Positions 9,720-18,395 of a DNA stretch of 39,618 nucleotides are shown here, one piece after another. The stretch covers positions 1 to 39,618 of the forward strand of contig JADNYJ010000302.1 in assembly GCA_015501075.1 (NCBI GenBank), given 5' to 3'. Numbering within the stretch: position 1 is the stretch's first letter; each line of letters starts with the position of its first letter. Both the position numbers and the translations under genes were made by a program. The stretch is from Gymnopilus junonius (Eukaryota > Basidiomycota > Agaricomycetes > Agaricales > Galerinaceae). Below the pieces are notes generated by a model. That model was not told the DNA's origin. It was given only the letters and a program-made list of their open reading frames with translations, and ran no database searches.

Positions 9720-11080
9720 TAATGACTGGACTGCAGACACAGGTGCCACATCTCATATGACCCCACATCGTCATTGGATGCCAATTATATTCCCTTTCGC
9801 ACTGGGGTGAAGTTAGCAGATGGCAGCATTGTTAGTTCAGCAGGAATTGGAACTGTGGTGTTTCACCCAGTTATTAGAGGTCAGGCAATGCATCCAGTAG
9901 AGTTTTCTAGAGTCCTTCATGTACCAGCACTTCAATCAAACCTTCTCTCATGCCTATACCTTGTCAGAGTAAAGGGCTTTGAGATTCACATCAATTCAGA
10001 GCAAATGGCCTTCAATCTGCGAAATGAGACCCTATTCTGGCTCCCTTGAAGTCCAACAACTCTGCAATTCTGGGAGGATGCACCACACTTAGTCAAGAGT
10101 CTGCACACTGGGTTTCGACCTACCACTTACTCCTACACTCTGGCATCGTCGCTGTTGTCACCACAATCATGCAGACATCTCTAAGATGCACAGAAATGGT
10201 CTGGTGACTGGAATGACTCTGGATTTGAAGGAAAAGCCTGACTTAGTTTGTGAGCCTTGTTTAGCAGGCAAGATGCGTTCCAATCCTTTCCCAACTTCAC
10301 CCAGCAGAGCTACCAAGCCTCTAGAGCTTGTACACTCAGATCTGCATGGCCCCATTCATACTCCAACTCCTGAGGGCTATAGGTACTGGGTCACTTATAT
10401 TGATGACTGCACTTCACTCCGAGCTGCCTACCTTCTAAAGCGAAAGAGCGAAACATTTACAGCCTTCAAACAGTTCAAAGCATGGGCAGAGAACCAATTG
10501 GATGCAAAAATCAAAGCATTACAGGACGATAAAGCTGGGGAATACATGTCTAAGGAGTTTATCGCATTTACAGACAGTTGTGGGATAATTAGGCACACAG
10601 CACCAGGAATAGGCCACAACAGAATGGAGTAGCAGAGAGAGCAAACAGAACTATGTCTGATGATATCTCAGCAATGCTCTTTGAAGCTGGCCTGCCCCTT
10701 TGGTTCTGGGCCTATGCACTCGCAACAATGATACATGTCTGGAATCGCATCCCTACATCCACTCTATCAGATTCAACACCTTATGAAGCCTGGAACCACC
10801 AGAAACCAGACATTTCGCATTTCAGAGTTTGGGGATGCTTAGCCTATGTCTTTATTCAGAAGGACAAGCGAACCCCTCTTGGACCTCACATGGAGAAGTG
10901 CATCTTGTGGGCTACCCTACTGGATACAAAGGCTGGCAGTTCTACAATCCAACCACAAAGAAGTTTATCATCTCTGAAAGAGCTGAGTTTGATGAAAGGT
11001 CATTTCCTGGCATTGGTCCTGGTTTCAATCATCTGGTTCACCTCTCCACTGGTTCTCCCTGCTCCTAATGCTGTTCCTGC
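9720..11080 (+). pseudogene. Copia-B protease and integrase
   Basis: NDWTADTGATSHMTPH near 9717-9768 is the aspartic protease active site (DTGA). It is followed by GIGTVVFHPVI and VLHVPALQSNLLS, then the integrase zinc region WHRRCCHHNHAD...CEPCLAGKM. The core has HSDLHGPI (first Asp), QDDKAGEYMSKEF (second Asp) and QQNGVAE-like sequence (Glu) after a frameshift near 10600. Further indels occur near 9775, 10040 and 10120. The order protease-integrase-RT defines copia. It is non-functional as read. Confidence 0.87.
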
Positions 11081-11525
11081 ACCCCTCGCACCACCACTCA
11101 AGGTCTGGGGGGAGGATGATGATTTGGACACAAATATGAAGCCAGATGAGCCCCAAGTTGATCCAGTTCCCAAATTACCACCTGAGCGCACTCCTAGTCC
11201 AGAAATCCCTCCACCACCTCGCACTCCTTTGCCTCCACCACCTCCTGCTCAGATACAGCCTCCTGCAACTCCACAGCCACTTAGGTGCACTACTCGTGTT
11301 ATTAGACCCCCTGGTGAATGGTGGAAGATCAAACTGCTCTCTAAAGCAATTGAAGAGGCAGAAGATGATGAAGATGATTTAGAAGGTGCTCTGGCTGCTG
11401 GAAATGATGCTACACCTCGTTCCTTCACACACGCACTAAAGACACCTCTGGGAGCTCAATGGCATGAAGCTGCAACACAGGAGTACAACTCCTTGGTTGA
11501 GAATAACACTTGGGAGTTATCTTAG
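10653..11525 (+). pseudogene. Copia-B integrase end, linker and truncated RT
   Basis: The frame runs from MSDDISAMLFEAGLPLWFW (integrase C-terminal side) through WNHQKPDISHFRVWGCLAYVF. It then shifts by small indels (near 10905 and 11030), passes a Pro-rich acidic linker, and reaches RT residues SFTHALKTPLGAQW and ENNTWE. It ends with LS and a stop because about 1.6 kb of RT and RNase H is deleted. Confidence 0.82.
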
Positions 11526-11606
11526 ATCTTTTCTTGTCTTTTCTTGTCTTGTTTTTCTCTTTCTCTCTTGTTTGTAGACTTAGAGACATGTTCAGTCATG
11601 GGGGTA

Positions 11607-11715
11607 TGTTAGAGTGACTCTCACATGATATGTTACATGTCACAGAGTAGTTACATTGTAGCTAAGTCCTCCTGAAGTCCTTAGTTCTTAACTCTGGACT
11701 TCAGTCCTTCTAACA
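11607..11715 (+). repeat. Copia-B 3' LTR, short form (109 bp)
   Basis: It has the same start and end as the 165-bp LTR but lacks exactly one 56-bp unit. It keeps a single AACTCTGGACTTCAG motif instead of two. This is what recombination or slippage between the two internal direct repeats would give. The polypurine tract TCATGGGGGTA lies just upstream (11596-11606). Confidence 0.88.
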
Positions 11716-12084
11716 AAACACACAGCTATCGACTTGCTCACTGAGCAGGTTGACTTTCTCCCAATGTTTCATTATATGGGGGGTGACTTCAACTGTCATT
11801 CGAATAAGTGGGACCCTGGTGTCCTACATCATCGGACGACAGCCAATAACCTGCTGAACACGGCAGCTGCACTGGGACTGATGCTTTCTCTCCCAGTCAA
11901 TCCGGGTCCCACCCATATCCCTGGCAACCCTTCACTACGAGAGTCGGTCATCGACCTCATCTTCGTTCAACCTACCGAGGAGCTGTCTGCAGGCACTCGG
12001 TGAGGGGAACTGTGGCGCGGGCCATCGGACCATGTTCCGCTGGCTTGCTCTATTTCTGTCACTCCAGCGGCAACAACTGTTCTG
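11716..12084 (+). pseudogene. LINE ORF2 endonuclease, C-terminal half
   Basis: An APE-type (EEP fold) endonuclease nicks the target to prime reverse transcription. Visible are YMGGDFNCHSNKWDPG (GDFN motif), a VIDLIFV segment and, after a frameshift near 12000, GPSDHVPLAC (SDH motif carrying the catalytic His). The N-terminal Asn and QEP glutamate are missing because the copy starts within the domain. Confidence 0.82.
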
Positions 12085-12815
12085 ATGTGCTCACTGCCAC
12101 CGGATCAATTGGATGACTTCTTGTTGTCCATCATTGAGAAGCTCAAGGGTGTTGATCCTTTGGCACCGATCATCACCCTGGATCAGGTGGAGGCTGTGTC
12201 TTCGGATGTGGCTTCTGCCTTCTCGGTTGCTTGGCGAAAGTATTCCAAGATGATTCGTATTTCTCCTCACTCCCGTGCTTGGTGGGACGACTCCTGTGAG
12301 GATACCTTCGATGCTTATCAGCGAGATAACTCTCGGGATAACCATAAAATTTTCTGCAAAGCTGTCAAAGCTGCTAAGCGCAAGTTCTTTGATGAATGCA
12401 TCACTGAAGTTGCCACTACCAACAAGCGCCCCTGGGATCTAATGAACTGGATCCAGCAGCGCAAGCTACCACCTTCCGAGGCTATCCAATTCAATGGACA
12501 GCCTTGCCATGATATGCCCTCCCTTTGGGATGCCCTTCATGGCATGTACAACTCAGCCTCTGACCGAACGTATGACATTAGTGGTCTCACCTCCCTTCCT
12601 GATATGGAAGTGCGAGAGTGGACTGCTTTCTCACTGTTGGAATTGAGGGAGGCCTTGGCATCCTGCTCTAACAACTCAGTGCCAGGTCCTGATCATATTA
12701 AGTGGTCACACCTTAAGGCAATTATCCGCGACGAGCACTGCCTTCAGGTGTTCATGCAGTTAGCTAATGCCTGCCTTCGGGTTGGGTATTGGCCAACTCA
12801 CTTTAAGGAGTCCTG
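12085..12815 (+). pseudogene. LINE ORF2 linker and RT N-terminal extension
   Basis: An open stretch of about 240 codons joins endonuclease to RT. It contains RAWWDDSCEDTFDAYQRD, AAKRKFFDECITEVATTNKR, WDLMNWIQQRKLPPSEAI and GPDHIKWSHLK, typical of the segment between APE and RT in fungal LINEs. It ends at THFKES, after which the deletion joins it to the 3' end of ORF2. The same segment occurs antisense in L9 and L10. Confidence 0.8.
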
Positions 12816-13332
12816 GCTAATCCTACGGTGTTCGCCTTCAACCGCCCCCCTTGGGGTGTCAGATAACTTGGTCGGGCAAGGTAGGTGTTGTTCCTGCTGG
12901 CTGGATTCATCGGTTTGGGGTGCGCTCAGAACAGAGTCCTAATACTTGGCGGGCTTCAGCTTTGCTGGGTTGAGGGTGGGGGTCTGGGTTCTGGAGCTTC
13001 GGCGCTATCGACAGACAAGTGTGGCCCCCTGCTTCGGTGACCCGAAATGGTCTGCCTTCAGTGGCTAACACAGTATGCGCGCATCCTGGGCTGTCGGGTT
13101 TGGCTGGCGGGCCCCCTTCCAGTGCCCTTCCATTACTTTGTTGGACCCCTCCCTTCGGGCGGAGCATCAACGAGAGTATGGGCCCATTGTTTTATGGTCC
13201 CAAGTTGGCCCGCGGGAGCCAGTCCCGCACTAGGCATAGTTTAATGGTAGATTACTTCGGGTGTATGTATATCTGCGACTGGACTGCTTTCGCGCACCGG
13301 TATATAAATCTTTGATTTAAAAAAAAAAAAAA

Positions 13333-13438
13333 GATTGCACTTTGGTTGTCCATTTTGAGGGTTGAAGGTCCAGTAGCCAAATAACCAAATTCACCAAGGA
13401 TGTTTCTCAACCAGGCAATCTCTTTACCAGCTTCAATG
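13333..13438 (-). mobile_element. Copia-B RNase H scrap
   Basis: These 106 bp match the RNase H end of Copia-B (compare 13885-13988), including the antisense KMDNQSAI stretch. On the left it is cut by the L5 poly(A), on the right by the LTR of B3. It is therefore an older Copia-B copy struck by both. Confidence 0.8.
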
Positions 13439-13603
13439 TTAGAAGGACTGAAGTCCAGAGTTAAGAACTATATAAATACAAGGAGAAACTATGTACTACT
13501 CACCTGAAGTCCAGAGTTAAGAACTAAGGACTTCAGGAGGACTTAGCTACAATGTAACTACTCTGTGACATGTAACATATCATGTGAGAGTCACTCTAAC
13601 ATA
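13439..13603 (-). repeat. Copia-B LTR (complete, 165 bp)
   Basis: TGTTAGAAGG...CTCTAACA, same length and internal duplicate motif as the LTR at 1959. The polypurine tract lies immediately to its right (13604-13614, antisense). The left flank is Copia-B RNase H ending TTCAA; the other end of the insertion is absent. Confidence 0.9.
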
Positions 13604-13682
13604 CCCCCATGACTGAACATGTCTCTAAGTCTACAAACAAGAGAGAAAGAGAAAAACAAGACAAGAAAAGACAAGAAAAGAT

Positions 13683-15056
13683 CTAAGATAACACACCCAT
13701 TGATTCTCTGCAAAAGTGAACTTTGGGAGCAGGGAGAGACTTTGTCAAAGAGTCTGCAATCATGTCTGCTGTTGGAATGTAATCTGGAACAATCACACCT
13801 TCTTCAACCTTGTCCCTGAGCCAAAAATGTCGAAGATCAAGTTGCTTCATCCTCCCATGATGTTCTGGATTCTTTGCAACTGTGATTGCACTTTGGTTGT
13901 CCATTTTGAGGGTTGAAGGTCCAGTAGCCAAATAACCAAATTCACCAAGGATGTTCCTCAACCAGGCAATCTCTTTACCAGCTTCAACTGCTCCAAGGTA
14001 CTCTGCTTCAGTGGTGGAAAGTGCAACAAGAGTTTGCAACTTAGAATACCAACTGATAGCTCCTCCAGCCATGATTTAGACATACCATACTTCTCAAGCA
14101 TGTCCAGAATGAACTGGCGCTGGTGGAGTGTTATAGTGTGCTTGGGGCGGTCTCTGCCAATGCCAATACCTAGTAGGAACTGAGTTGGGCCTAAATTGCG
14201 ACATTTGAAGTAGGAAGAGAGTTGGGCAATGGTGGACTCAATAGCAGACTGGGATTTTGAAGCAAGGGTGATATCATCAATGTAGATAGGCATAATGATG
14301 CGAACTTCAGAGTTGGAGTAGATATAGACAGATCTATCAGCTTGAATTCGCTTGAAGCCCATTTCCTCCAGAACTCCATGTAACTTCTTGTTCCACTGTC
14401 TGGCTGCCTGTTTGAGTCCATAGAGCGATTTGCGAAGTCTGCAGACTGCATTGGGTCCTCCTAGATGAAAGCCTTCAGGTTGCTTCATATAAATCTCCTC
14501 ATCCAAGTCACCATTGGGAAAGGCAGAGGTGATGTCAAGAGAGTGGAGTTCTAGATCCTCAATGGCTGCCAATGCTAAAATCAAGTGCAGCGTTGCAGGG
14601 CGGAAGGTAGGTGCAAAGATCTCATTGTAGTCGATTCCTGGACGTTGTGAGTACCCTTTGGCAACAATTCATGCTTTGAATCACTCAATTGAACCATCAG
14701 CATTGTGTTTGACTTTGAATACCCAACCAGATCCAATTGCCTTTTGACCTTCAGGAAGATCCATAATTTCCCAAGTGTTATTCTCAACCAAGGAGTTGTA
14801 CTCCTGTGTTGCAGCTTCACGCCATTGAGCTCCCAGAGGTGTCTTTAGTGCGTGTGTGAAGGAACGAGGTGTAGCATCATTTCCAGCAGCCAGAGCACCT
14901 TCTAAATCATCTTCATCATCTTCTGCCTCTTCAATTGCTTTAGAGAGCGGTTTGATCTTCCACCATTCACCAGGGGGTCTAATAACACGAGTAGTGCGCC
15001 TAAGTGGCTGTGGAGTTGCAGGAGGCTGTATCTGAGCAGGAGGTGGTGGAGGTGAA
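13683..15056 (-). pseudogene. Copia-B RT and partial RNase H
   Basis: RNase H end: STTEAEYLGA and KMDNQSAI at 13683-14072. The deletion at about 14075 removes the MYTDASHG part. RT then reads YIDDITLASKS, YGLKQAARQW and ITSAFPNGDLDEE, open from 14584 to the deletion. N-terminal RT (SFTHALKTPLGAQW, GWVFKVKHNADGS) follows in another frame from about 14690. At 15056 the Pro-rich linker is interrupted by L6. Confidence 0.85.
15042..15056 (+). repeat. Target site duplication of L6, left copy (15 bp)
   Basis: GGTGGTGGAGGTGAA occurs directly before the 5' edge of L6 and again directly after its poly(A). The left copy continues the antisense Pro-rich linker of B3 and the right copy resumes it without loss. 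Confidence 0.93.
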
Positions 15057-16624
15057 CTGCCCCACAATGCGCTAAGGGGCAGGGTACTGTTATGGATGTT
15101 GATGACACGCTCCATGTAGTCAGCGAGCCTCTGGAGCCATTTGCCCCAGAGGCTCGTCCAGGCGGGCGTTTCCTTGAGTTACATCATGGAATTCACTTTG
15201 ATATCACTCCGGCACCCAAGGATAAGGTTGGGCTTCGGCGCGAATGGTTAGACCGCTTCTTGGAAGCTTCAAAGCAGGAACCGTCCACTCTGGTTTGTGT
15301 TGGCAATGGTAGTCGCCCCACTGACCAGAACAAGCAGGCTATTGCAGCTTCGCTTGTATTTCGCCAAGGAGTTGAGGTGCATGCATCTCGCTATGCGGCT
15401 GGGAGTGCTCTCGCAGAGGATGCGGAGCTCTACTCTCTTCGTACTGCAATTGTCCGGGCTTGCGCCATGGACAACTGTGACTACATTGTTATCATGTCAG
15501 ATTCCACCAAGGCGTTGGGGAATCTGCTTGATGCATCCGTGCATTCTGGCCAGGGTCATTCCTTGGCTGTTATCCGTGCCCTTACAGAGTGGTGGACCAG
15601 AGGCCCTGACCGCCACATCTCCCTTCATCATGTCCCATCTTCCTTGAAGTGGGGTATACACTACCAAGCTCATGTCATGGTGACTGAGATCTCTGTATCA
15701 GTGGGGCCTAACATGCCACACTCACTTGCGTCACTGCACAAAGCAGCTGACGATAATCCGGGGGAAGGCTGGCAAGAGTTGTTCCAGCAACCTTCGTACT
15801 CAGGGCGACAATTTCTGTCACTCACCGACCTCGACGGGGGTCGACTCGAACCATGGGCCAAATGAGGTGGTCCCTGGCTTCAAGCTGCGGGCGGTGACCT
15901 GACTCTCTTTACAAGGGTCACTCGTGCCATCACCAACCATGCTCCCATTGGGGAGTATTACTCTCGATTCAATATCCCTGAATCCACCAGTTGCGAGTGC
16001 GGCTTCCATACCCAATCTCGTGACCACTTATTCCGGACGTGCCCCCAGCATGACTGTCACGACTATCCAGTTCATCTGGATCAGCTCGTATCATTTTTGA
16101 AGGCTAACCCCACGGCATTCGCCTTCAACCGCCCCCCTCGGGGTGTCAGATAACTTGGTCGGGCAAGGTAGGTGTTGTTCCTGCTGGCTGGATTCGTCGG
16201 TTTGGGGTGCGCTCAGAACAGAGTCCTAATACTTGGCGGGCTTCGGCTTTGCTGGGTTGAGGGTGGGGGTCTGGGTTCTGGAGCTTCGGCGCTATCGACA
16301 GACAAGTGTGGCCCCCTGCTTCGGCGACCCGAAATGGGCTGCCTTCAGTGGCTAACACAGTATGCGCGCATCCTGGGCTGTCGGGTCTGGCTGGCGGGCC
16401 CCCTTCTGGTGCCCTTCCATTACTTTGTTGGACCCCTCCCTTCGGTCGGGGCATCAACAAGAGTACGGGCCCACTGCTTTGTGGTCCTAAGTTGGTCCGC
16501 GAGAGCCAGTCTCGCACTAGGCATAGTTTAACGGTAGATTACTTCGGTGTATGTATATCTGTGACCGGACTGCTTTCGAGCACCGGTATATAAATCCTTG
16601 ATTTAAAAAAAAAAAAAAAAAAAA
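15057..16624 (+). mobile_element. LINE copy L6, 5'-truncated, complete insertion
   Basis: The cleanest LINE insertion here: 1568 bp with a 15-bp target duplication at both sides, a 5' truncation in the RT-RNase H connection, and 20 A residues (16605-16624). This is the hallmark of target-primed reverse transcription. The 3' UTR (16154-16604) is the full form, with the GGGCCC-flanked block present. It lies inside the Copia-B B3 linker. Confidence 0.95.
15059..16153 (+). pseudogene. LINE ORF2 RNase H and finger, one TGA
   Basis: The frame is open from the insertion edge to a single TGA at 15863-15865, then open again to TAA at 16151-16153. The RNase H Glu (AEDAELYSLRTAI) and second Asp (IMSDSTKAL) are present. 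The first Asp is changed: VCVGNGSRP has Asn (codon 15305-15307) where L1, L3 and L10 have Asp. The finger reads CECGFHTQSRDHLFRTCPQHD. Apart from the TGA and the Asp-to-Asn change the coding sequence is intact. Confidence 0.87.
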
Positions 16625-16639
16625 GGTGGTGGAGGTGAA
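16625..16639 (+). repeat. Target site duplication of L6, right copy (15 bp)
   Basis: GGTGGTGGAGGTGAA directly after the poly(A), identical to 15042-15056. B3 continues from here. Confidence 0.93.
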
Positions 16640-17393
16640 GGAGTGCGAGGTGGTGGAGGGATTTCTAGACTAGGAGTGTGCTCAGGTGGTAATTTGGGAA
16701 CTGGATCAACTTGGGGCTCATCTGGCTTCATATTTGTGTCCAAATCATCATCCTCCCCCCAGACCTTGAGTGGTGGTGCGAGGGGTGCAGGAACAGCATT
16801 AGGAGCAGGGAGAACCAGTGGAAGAGGTGAACCAGATGACTTGAAACCAGGACCAATGCCAGGAAATGACCTTTCATCAAACTCAGCTCTTTCAGAGATG
16901 ATAAACTTCTTTGTGGTTGGATTGTAGAACTGCCAGCCTTTGTATCCAGTAGGGTAGCCCACAAAGATGCACTTCTCCATGTGAGGAGGTCCAAGAGGGG
17001 TTCGCTTGTCCTTCTGAATAAAGACATAGGCTAAGCATCCCCAAACTCTGAAATGCGAAATGTCTGGTTTCTGGTGGTTCCAGGCTTCATAAGGTGTTGA
17101 ATCTGATAGAGTGGATGTAGGGATGCGATTCCAGACATGTATCATTGTTGCGAGTGCATAGGCCCAGAACCAAAGGGGCAGGCCAGCTTCAAAGAGCATT
17201 GCTGAGATATCATCAGACATAGTTCTGTTTGCTCTCTCTGCTACTCCATTCTGTTGTGGCTGGGCTTAGCTTGCTTAGCAGACACTATGCGCCACAGGCC
17301 AGTTGCGCGGAACCAGGCCTCCATTTCACTGTTCCAGGTGCCATAGTTGGTGTCAGAAAGTTTTTGGAAGGTAGGAGTGGAGTTGGTGTTCAT
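16640..17393 (-). pseudogene. Copia-B integrase fused to gag start by deletion
   Basis: From right to left on the minus strand: gag ATG at 17393 (MNTNSTPTFQKLSDTNYGTW, MEAWFRATGLWRIVSAKQ). At about 17260 the sequence jumps to NRME-ANRTMSDDISAMLFEAG of integrase. WNRIPTSTLSDSTPYEAW and CIFVGYPTGYKGWQFYNP follow, then the Pro-rich linker. Gag C-terminus, protease and the integrase zinc and DDE core are deleted. Confidence 0.82.
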
Positions 17394-17653
17394 AGTGGGC
17401 AGAATGAGGCTGAAAAGGCGAAAAGGCAAAGTAGTAGAGTTGACACTTTATAGGAATAAGTGTTGATTGCGAATGACAAGGTGATCGAATGAGGATGCAA
17501 TGAAGCAGGCACGTCAAGGGTGTGACCCGTAACAGATAGTCCATGTTACAAAGAATGCGGCAAGGGTGTAGGCGAGGAAATGCGCAAAGATGAATGAAGT
17601 GCTGATCTCACTGAGTTAAGATGCAAGACAATCTTCGATGATAACTCGAGGAC
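17394..17653 (-). other. Copia-B leader fragment (antisense)
   Basis: Matches the leader upstream of gag in B2 (8549-8816). It ends at 17653 within GGTCCTCGAGTTATC, where the LINE 5' end begins. I see no gene in it. Confidence 0.75.
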
Positions 17654-17793
17654 CCCCTTCTTTCCCACAAACCACCACCATCGCAAAACGTCGATACCTC
17701 GCAACACTGCAATTTTTCTCCACAACCTGCGATCTGGTTCTTGGATAGCTGTTTACAGTTATTCGAGTGTGTACGCACCTTTAGTGCAAGTCA

Positions 17794-17837
17794 ATGGCCG
17801 ATCGATCATCATCGTCTGCGCCCAAGCGCCCCACCCT
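17794..17837 (+). pseudogene. LINE ORF1 start, first part of the L7 copy
   Basis: The first 44 bases of ORF1; the remainder starts at 23449 after Copia-A and its duplicated ACCCT. Removing the insertion restores the order seen in L9 (KRPTLSASGRR). The gene is disrupted. Confidence 0.8.
17833..17837 (+). repeat. Copia-A target site duplication, left (ACCCT)
   Basis: The 5 bp before the LTR TG equal the 5 bp after the other LTR (23444-23448). The uninterrupted sequence in L9 contains ACCCT once. A 5-bp duplication is standard for copia integrases. Confidence 0.93.
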
Positions 17838-18345
17838 TGTTAGACTTGCACAAATAAGCAAGGATCTGTGTAGTTAACACAGCTCAACCAACTAGTATGC
17901 TCAAGTACAGCAATCACTGAGAATCACCGAGTATAACTCAAAATGCTTATAACTTGTTCAATTCAAATCGTAGTGTCTTGCTTTCGCTTGACATAGTAGG
18001 AAACATAGTATCTAATGTAGCTACGTGCCCAAAAACCGCGAGGCGTGACAAAACACCCAAAATGTGGACAATTCGAAAATGTCAAAACACAAACGTACTT
18101 TAAATGCCATGTATGCTATATCACTAGAACCGGATTTTCGACCTGATTTCAGATCTCAAATCCGTTTTCCGAAATTCTAACTCTACGCCGAGTAATTCGC
18201 AAAATACTAGTGAAAACGCGACCAAAAGCAGAAACTTAGTAAACTACAAGTGTCCAAATGAAGTGAAACTAATTCTAAGTCTATTCTAAAGCTAATCTAA
18301 TGTTTATAGAACATTGTTAGAAGTGTTTGATCACTACTTCTAACA
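17838..18345 (-). repeat. Copia-A 3' LTR (508 bp)
   Basis: TGTTAGACTT...CTTCTAACA on the plus strand. It is AT-rich compared with the surrounding LINE. The coding region runs on the minus strand, so this is the downstream LTR. Confidence 0.95.
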
Positions 18346-18356
18346 CAACCCCCTGA
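18346..18356 (-). other. Copia-A polypurine tract
   Basis: On the minus strand AGGGGGTTG immediately precedes the 3' LTR. A second similar copy lies about 65 bp away (18416-18425), so either might serve for priming. Confidence 0.55.
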
Positions 18357-18395
18357 TGAAACACTTCAACAATTCAAAAGGAGATAGAGCATCAT

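Larger units (their letters stand above)
8073..11715 (+). mobile_element. Copia-B copy B2, LTR-to-LTR but lacking RT
   Basis: A plus-strand Ty1/copia element with LTR, primer site, leader, gag, protease, integrase and a second LTR. RT and RNase H are removed by one deletion at about 11515, which joins ENNTWE directly to the 3' untranslated region. The left LTR is 165 bp and the right LTR 109 bp. The left flank is LINE RNase H (minus strand) and the right flank is LINE endonuclease (plus strand), with no matching 5-bp duplication. The right flank instead pairs with the left flank of B4. Confidence 0.9.
11716..13332 (+). mobile_element. LINE copy L5, RT-deleted, with poly(A)
   Basis: It begins in the endonuclease domain immediately after the B2 LTR. 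It continues through the linker, then jumps at about 12815 from the start of the RT region to the last residues of ORF2, the 3' UTR and 14 A residues. RT, RNase H and the finger are gone. The first five bases, AAACA, match the five bases before the B4 LTR at 25038-25042. Confidence 0.87.
13439..17653 (-). mobile_element. Copia-B copy B3, interrupted by L6
   Basis: A minus-strand Copia-B: LTR (13439-13603), RNase H, RT, linker, then L6 inserted at 15057-16624, then integrase, gag N-terminus and leader. Two internal deletions are visible. One of about 0.4 kb is near 14075 within RNase H. One of about 1.7 kb is near 17260 and joins integrase directly to gag. The second LTR is missing: the leader is cut at 17653 where the 5' end of L7 begins. 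Confidence 0.87.
17654..17837 (+). mobile_element. LINE copy L7, 5' end up to Copia-A insertion
   Basis: Begins CCTTCTTTCCCAC near 17656, the LINE 5' terminus shared with L2 and L9, and includes the 5' UTR of about 140 bp. ORF1 starts at 17794 (MADRSSSSAPKRPTL). It is interrupted at 17837 by Copia-A and resumes at 23449. The 5' UTR is mostly free of ATG codons. Confidence 0.85.
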
